Part shown: positions 59,083-64,000 of the stretch, piece after piece | Numbering within the stretch: position 1 is the stretch's first letter | Layout of the letters: every line of letters begins with the position of its first letter | Assembly: GCA_028023455.1 (NCBI GenBank) | Contig: JAQFVV010006294.1 | Location: 1,887,001 to 1,951,000 of the forward strand | Length of the DNA: 64,000 nt | Origin: Epiperipatus broadwayi | Taxonomy: Eukaryota > Onychophora > Udeonychophora > Euonychophora > Peripatidae | Reading direction: 5' to 3' | Notes under the pieces: model-generated | What the model was told of the DNA's origin: nothing | The model's database searches: none | The model's input: only the letters and a program-made list of their open reading frames with translations | Made by a program: the position numbers and the translations under genes

Positions 59083-62000
59083 CATCATCATCATCATTAT
59101 CAACCATTATCAATCCACTGCAGGATGAAGGTCTCTCCAAGTTTAATCCATCTTCTCCGATCTTTAGCTTCTCTTCTCCACATCACCCCTGCACACTTCC
59201 TTATTTCATCCTTCTATCTCACATGTGGTCTCTTTATGGGTCTTTTACAATCTCTTGGAATCCAGTTTAAAATTTCAATTGTCCATTTATTATCATCTCT
59301 TCTAACAATATGTCCAGCCCAACTCCACTTCAATCTTTTAATTTTTTCAATGAGGTCAGTAACACCTGTTTGTTCTCTTACCCATACATTGCGTTTACGA
59401 TCTCTTCTTGTTACTCCCAACATACATCTCTCCATACTTCTTTGAGTGGTCTGAAGTCTCTAAATTGCTCTTCTATTAAGTGTCCAAGTCTCAGATCCAT
59501 AAGTAAGAACTGGTAAAACACATTTGTTAAAAACCTTCCTTTTCAAACACATAGGCATATTTCCTTTTAGTATCAAGTTATTTCTACCAAAAGCACTCCA
59601 ACCAAGTTTAATTCTATGATTAATTTCCTCCATTATGTTTCCATCTGTATTAATAATCTGACCAAGGTATTTGTAACTATTAACTTCTTCTAATTCATCA
59701 TAATCAATCTTTATTTTCATATTTTGAGCAAATCGATTAAACATTACTTTAGTCTTTTTAACATTTATCTTTAGTCCTACTTTCATCTGATAATTCCTGC
59801 AACATTTCCTGCAGATCTGAAGCATTATTTTCAAAAACAACTACATCATCTGCGAAATCTAAATGACTTATATAATCACCATTTACTTTCACTCCTTTAG
59901 TTTCCCATTTTAATCCACAAAATACTTCATGCAGCACTGCTGTAAAAAGTTTTGGAGATATGGAGTCACCTTGTCTTACACCTTTCTCAATGTTGAGTTT
60001 CCCAGTGTCATTATGTAATCTAATTGTTGCTGTTGCATTTTTATAAATATTCTTTAAAATATGACAATATCTTGGATCTATACCTTGATGATCTAATGCT
60101 TTAATCACTGAAGAAATGTTTATAGAATCAAATGCCTTTTCATAATCTACAAATCCTAAGCATAATGGCAACTCTTATTCATTTGTCCTTTCTATAACTT
60201 CTCTCAATATCTGGAAAACCACTCTTAAATCTGGCTTGTTCTCTTGGTTGGTGGAAATCCAATGTTCTCTGTAGACGAGTAGTAATTATCTTGGTAAAAA
60301 TTTTATATAAAACTGATAAAAGGCTGATAGGTCTGTAATTTTTAATATCTTCTTTATCACCTTTTTTAAATATTAATATTATTAATGCATTCTTCCAATC
60401 ATCCGGTACATCTTTATCACTTAGACATTTGGTATATAACTTTGCTAAAAAAAATTCTATTTCTTCACCTGCTTCTTTTAATATATCAATTATAATTCCA
60501 TCATTACCTGGAGCCTTTCCTTTCTTCATACATTTAATTGCATGTCTCACTTCTTCATTTAAAATTCTGGACAATTTGGAAGATGTAATAGATATAGGAG
60601 GTACTTGTTCTTTATTACTATATAATTCTTGATAAAATCTTCTACCAATTTCATGATGTCATCTCTCCTTTTAGTAATAATTCCATCTTTTTTTCTTATT
60701 GCAGATATAAATTTCCTACCAATACCAAAATGTTGTTTTACATTCTTAAGACTTTTATTTTCTTCTACAGCTTTCCTTGCTAGTTCACAGTTATACTTTC
60801 TTATATCATTTTCAACTCTTTTCCGCACCATTTTACAAAATTCAAGATATTCAATTCTTTTTAATGCATCATTTTTGTATATCTTCATATTCCTTCTTTT
60901 CTTCATAAATTCTCTAGTCTCAGTAGAAATTTTATTGGTCAATTGCTGTTTCTTTCTACCAGCTATCTTTGTTGCAGTTTTCAAAAGTGTATCAGTTATT
61001 TTCATATTAATTTCATTCAAATCTGAATCATGTTCAAAATCTACTAATACTTGAAACCGATTTGTAAGTTCTAATTTAAATTCATTAGAATGTTTCTGAA
61101 GATTAGGAATATCAACTGTAAATATTGTTTTTCTTAATAATTTTTGTCTCTCTAGTTTTACATTAACATGTATCTTACACCTTACTAATCGATGACCACT
61201 TCCTATGTTAAATTTATTAAGAACATTACAATCTTGAAATATGTATTTCCTGTTAGTCAAAATATGATCCAATTCTGCTGTACCTTCATTTGGATGCTTC
61301 CATGTCCATTTCCTTTTAACATTTTTCTCAAAAAAAGAATTCATAATATAAAGTTTTTCTTTTTCTGCAAACTCCACAAGTCTATGTCCTCTCTCATTTC
61401 TATTACCATAACCAAAATTACCCACAGCATTTTCATCTTTCATTTTTTTACCAATTCTAGCATTAAAGTCTCCCATAACAATTTTAAAATGGTGTTTACT
61501 CTGATCAAAAGCTTTTTGTACATCCATATAAAAATCTTCTACTACTTCATCACTATGAGAACTTGTTGGGGCATAAACCTGAATTATCTGCATTTGGTAT
61601 CTGCTATTAAGTTGTATAACTAATCTTGTCACTCTGTCCGATACACCATCAATCTCCACAATATTGTTCTTCCACTTTTTATTTATAATGAATCCTACTC
61701 CACTTGTATTTCCAATATTTGTGCCTTTATAATAGAGTATATGTCCACTTTTTAAATCAATTGTCTCTTCACCTTTTCTTCTAACTTCACAAAGTCCAAT
61801 AATGTCCCATTTAATATAAGATAGTTCTTCTTCTAATTATTGCAATCTTCCTTCACTTGAAAGTGATCTGCAGTTGTAAGTACCTAAATAAAAAGTTGTC
61901 ATCAAATGGCAGCCTGGGTCCACAATCAGGGGATTCTTAGCACCCTCCGCCTTCGGCCACCAACGGCTGCCTTGGTTGGTGACTTTACAGCCTCCTGGAA

Positions 62001-62336
62001 ATAAGGGCCATGCTTTATTTTTGTCTGTCATAATTGTATATATGTATTGGGAAAATATTTATCATTTACACAAACATTCATTCTGCGTTATCAGGCACTG
62101 AGAAGAAAGACCATGGTGTTTCTTGATCTTAAACTCAGAGGTAAAAGGCCAATAAACTCACCACTCTGGCTAATGCGTGTTGGTGAGCAGCCCATCCATG
62201 TTCGTATACTATATGAATAATCACATAGTAATAACAGCTGCAACAACAAGAACGTATGGAGTGAACATTAGGAATTTGCCCTGCTCGGTTCCTTTAAGGC
62301 CTCCAAGAGGAATCAAAGGATCTCCTTTCAGTTAAT
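59083..62336 (-). mobile_element. Near full-length RTE-type LINE (3254 bp)
   Basis: Flanked by perfect 7-bp duplications AACAAGT (59076-59082 and 62337-62343). Its 3' end on the - strand is a short ATGATGATG microsatellite tail, typical of RTE elements, which lack a poly(A) tail. About 3.2-3.3 kb is the normal full length of the RTE group. A 5' UTR of about 300 bp (62032-62336) precedes the single ORF. It sits inside the downstream LTR of an older gypsy element. Confidence 0.88.
59110..62031 (-). pseudogene. RTE-type LINE polyprotein pseudogene (endonuclease and reverse transcriptase)
   Basis: First Met at 62031. The AP endonuclease follows: LGTYNCRSLSSEGRLQ, a stop at 61837, VYAPTSSHSDE, VMGDFNARIG, and GSGHRLVRCKI, where the catalytic Asp of SDH is Gly (near 61190). 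This frame runs unbroken from 61836 to the frameshift near 60636. RT motifs follow: KGKAPGNDGIIIDILKEAGEE, DWKNALIILIFKKGDKEDIK and NYRPISLLSVLYKIFTKII. After a small deletion near 60200 come LGFVDYEKAFDS, GVRQGDSISPKLF and the intact FADD box (near 59857). Another frameshift near 59800, a stop near 59460, and the typical tail WSWAGHIVRRDD...IPRDCKRP follow. The family is the one often mis-annotated as craniofacial development protein 2-like. Confidence 0.9.
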
Positions 62337-62530
62337 AACAAGTATAGAGAACTTTATAAACATCATCCTGGTCTTCATTATTATTTGGTAAGTCCAGCTA
62401 AATCTGAGCATTTATAATTATATGTAAAACCTTTAAATTCATGTAGTAAACAGAGGTATTTGTTTCTAAGGTTTAGAAAATTATTTATTGTATATATTTG
62501 ATATCAATAGTCCTTTGTATTTACACTTGT
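62337..62530 (+). repeat. Downstream LTR of the gypsy-type element, second part
   Basis: Resumes the LTR after the LINE: TAGAGAACTTTATAAACATC, then TGGTCTTCATTATTATTTGG and ATTTATAATTATATGTAAAA, matching the upstream copy from about 54675. The 3' end is approximate. Confidence 0.72.
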
Positions 62531-63079
62531 ATAAATGTATGCACATGAGTGTACTTCAACAATTTATATGTTAAATAATGAAGTAAACCAGAACAGTGAT
62601 ACAGTCTTATTTATCAATTACTTTTTACAATTGACTCCACTGACTGCAATTAAATTTTGCCTTAATCACTGCAAAGTGGACAAAAAATATGATTTCTCGG
62701 TTGGCATAAAAAAAAGATTCAAAAATAAACACCATCATTATGTGTAATAAAAAAAAGAAGCTTACTTATTCTTTTTAATATAGTATGATTATGACTACAA
62801 ACTGTTTGAAAGCATGCTAAGCACACTATATTAAATAAATTACGCATTCTATATTAAAAGAAGTCAACAAGCTTATCTTAGTACACATAATGATAGTATT
62901 TATTTTTGAATTACAATTGCAATGAGGAAAGATACAATATTATAGTGGAATTACAAAAAAAAATTGTAACTCTCTAAAAATAAGAACAGAAAAAGTAATT
63001 TTGCTTTTAAAAAAATAAATAATAAATTTTTTGGAAAAATATTTACAATAATATAAATATATTGTACTTGACCCTCCAC
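62531..63079. other. No gene recognised; AT-rich DNA
   Basis: Short open frames only. Confidence 0.45.
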
Positions 63080-63260
63080 ATCTCTTATCACAGAAGGTGC
63101 CACTAGGCCACTGTCAACCTAGAAAATTTGATTTATTGTGATCAGAAGTTAAGTGATGAGGAATGGTCTGATATAAATGTTGCTAGCTAGACACAAGGAC
63201 AGAAAGAGAGCTTAAATATTATTCAGATAATTGAGGGATAAGGACACAGAAACAAAAATC
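63080..63260. repeat. Dispersed LTR-like repeat, partner of 32926-33100
   Basis: GTGCCACTAGGCCACTG, CCTAGAAAATTT, GTGATCAGAAGTTAA and TTATTCAGATAATTGAG match the other copy in the same orientation. The rest of the window to 64000 shows nothing I recognise; the element may continue beyond the edge. Confidence 0.6.
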
Positions 63261-64000
63261 AGCCAAAAAAAAAATTAGTAATAATTCTTAGATTTATTAA
63301 ATTTAAAACAAATATTAGTCATTAAAAAAGGAAATAAAAGTTTCACCCACATTCCTTAACCTTATTTGTCTGAGAGGGTAAATGAAGATTATGGTATGTC
63401 AAACATTTCAGCAGATAATTTTGTTTTCTCACTGAAGCTTATAGAGAATTGTCATGATATTTCTACCAATGATTTACCTACATAAATCCTGTTCTCCTCT
63501 TTAGGGACATATTCCTATTTGCTAAATGCCATGTGACTATTAGTTATATATCCCCTTGTTAGAGGTTTCAGTAAAGGCTACCTTGAACAGAAGTTAATTA
63601 ACAGTGTGTGGCAATTGCTCCTTAACCTTGGGAAAGGCATCAAGATCAACACAAGGACATTCTATGCTCCTTAACACTCTTAAGGGCTTATGTTTATTAT
63701 ACAGCCCCTAAGGTTACCTCTGTTCAAAGTAAATAGAAAATATTATGATTTACATAATATTAAATATAATAATAAAAATAAATCTCAGTCTATATAGCAT
63801 AAAAGAAAACAGAATTAAACCATAATTGATAAACCATCAGTCAAATGAGCCATGGTCTGCAGGAAACTCAGACACATGTTAAAGTAAATTGATTTCAAAT
63901 GAAATGGGATAGGTGAGATAAAATAAAAACTGTTATCTGCCAAAACCTTTAACAACAAATAATAATAAAGAAAGAAAGAAGTACAAGATACCAACTTTCA

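Noticed and set aside
59125-59445. 106-codon + strand open frame.
   Set aside because: Antisense to the conserved WAGHIVRRDD tail of the RTE polyprotein.
60429-61623. Long + strand open frames opposite the RTE element.
   Set aside because: They are antisense shadows of the endonuclease-RT frame and have low-complexity Phe/Ser/Ile-rich translations.

Overview
This is a eukaryotic, animal-type window. It is very AT-rich, has no operons, carries an intron of more than 10 kb, and is packed with decayed transposons. The only host gene I can support is the 3' end of a glutathione peroxidase of the GPx1/GPx3 type on the + strand: two exons at 14408-14551 and 25106-25333. About 1 kb downstream is a stem-loop with the hallmarks of a SECIS element (26340-26383), followed by an AATAAA signal. 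That would make the gene a selenoprotein and fits an invertebrate that still uses selenocysteine (for example an arachnid, crustacean, mollusc or cnidarian). The species cannot be named from this sequence. The exons with the catalytic Sec/Cys and Gln were not found and should lie further 5' or outside the window.

Layout. 1-14407: non-coding DNA upstream of, or in an intron of, the peroxidase. It holds dispersed repeats, a 44-bp minisatellite, a LINE 3' fragment and a foldback element. 14552-25105: one intron carrying a second copy of the same LINE, three families of tandem repeats, and a near-complete dead hAT transposon inserted into one of those tandem units. 25106-26470: last exon and 3' UTR. 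26470-32500: AT-rich DNA with a foldback element and a short TIR element with an 8-bp target duplication. 32500-42250: a pile of Ty3/gypsy-type relics in both orientations, including two inverted copies that share the same internal deletion. 43840-52470: one old PHD-finger LINE on the - strand, interrupted by two LTR-like elements of about 2.0-2.2 kb. 53640-62530: a gypsy-type relic flanked by diverged direct repeats that look like its LTRs, with a near full-length RTE-type LINE (3254 bp, 7-bp target duplication) inside the downstream one.

The window therefore reads mainly as a layered insertion history around one selenoprotein-type gene. All transposon proteins are broken by stops and frameshifts. 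I saw no convincing tRNA or rRNA gene, no CRISPR array and no bacterial feature.
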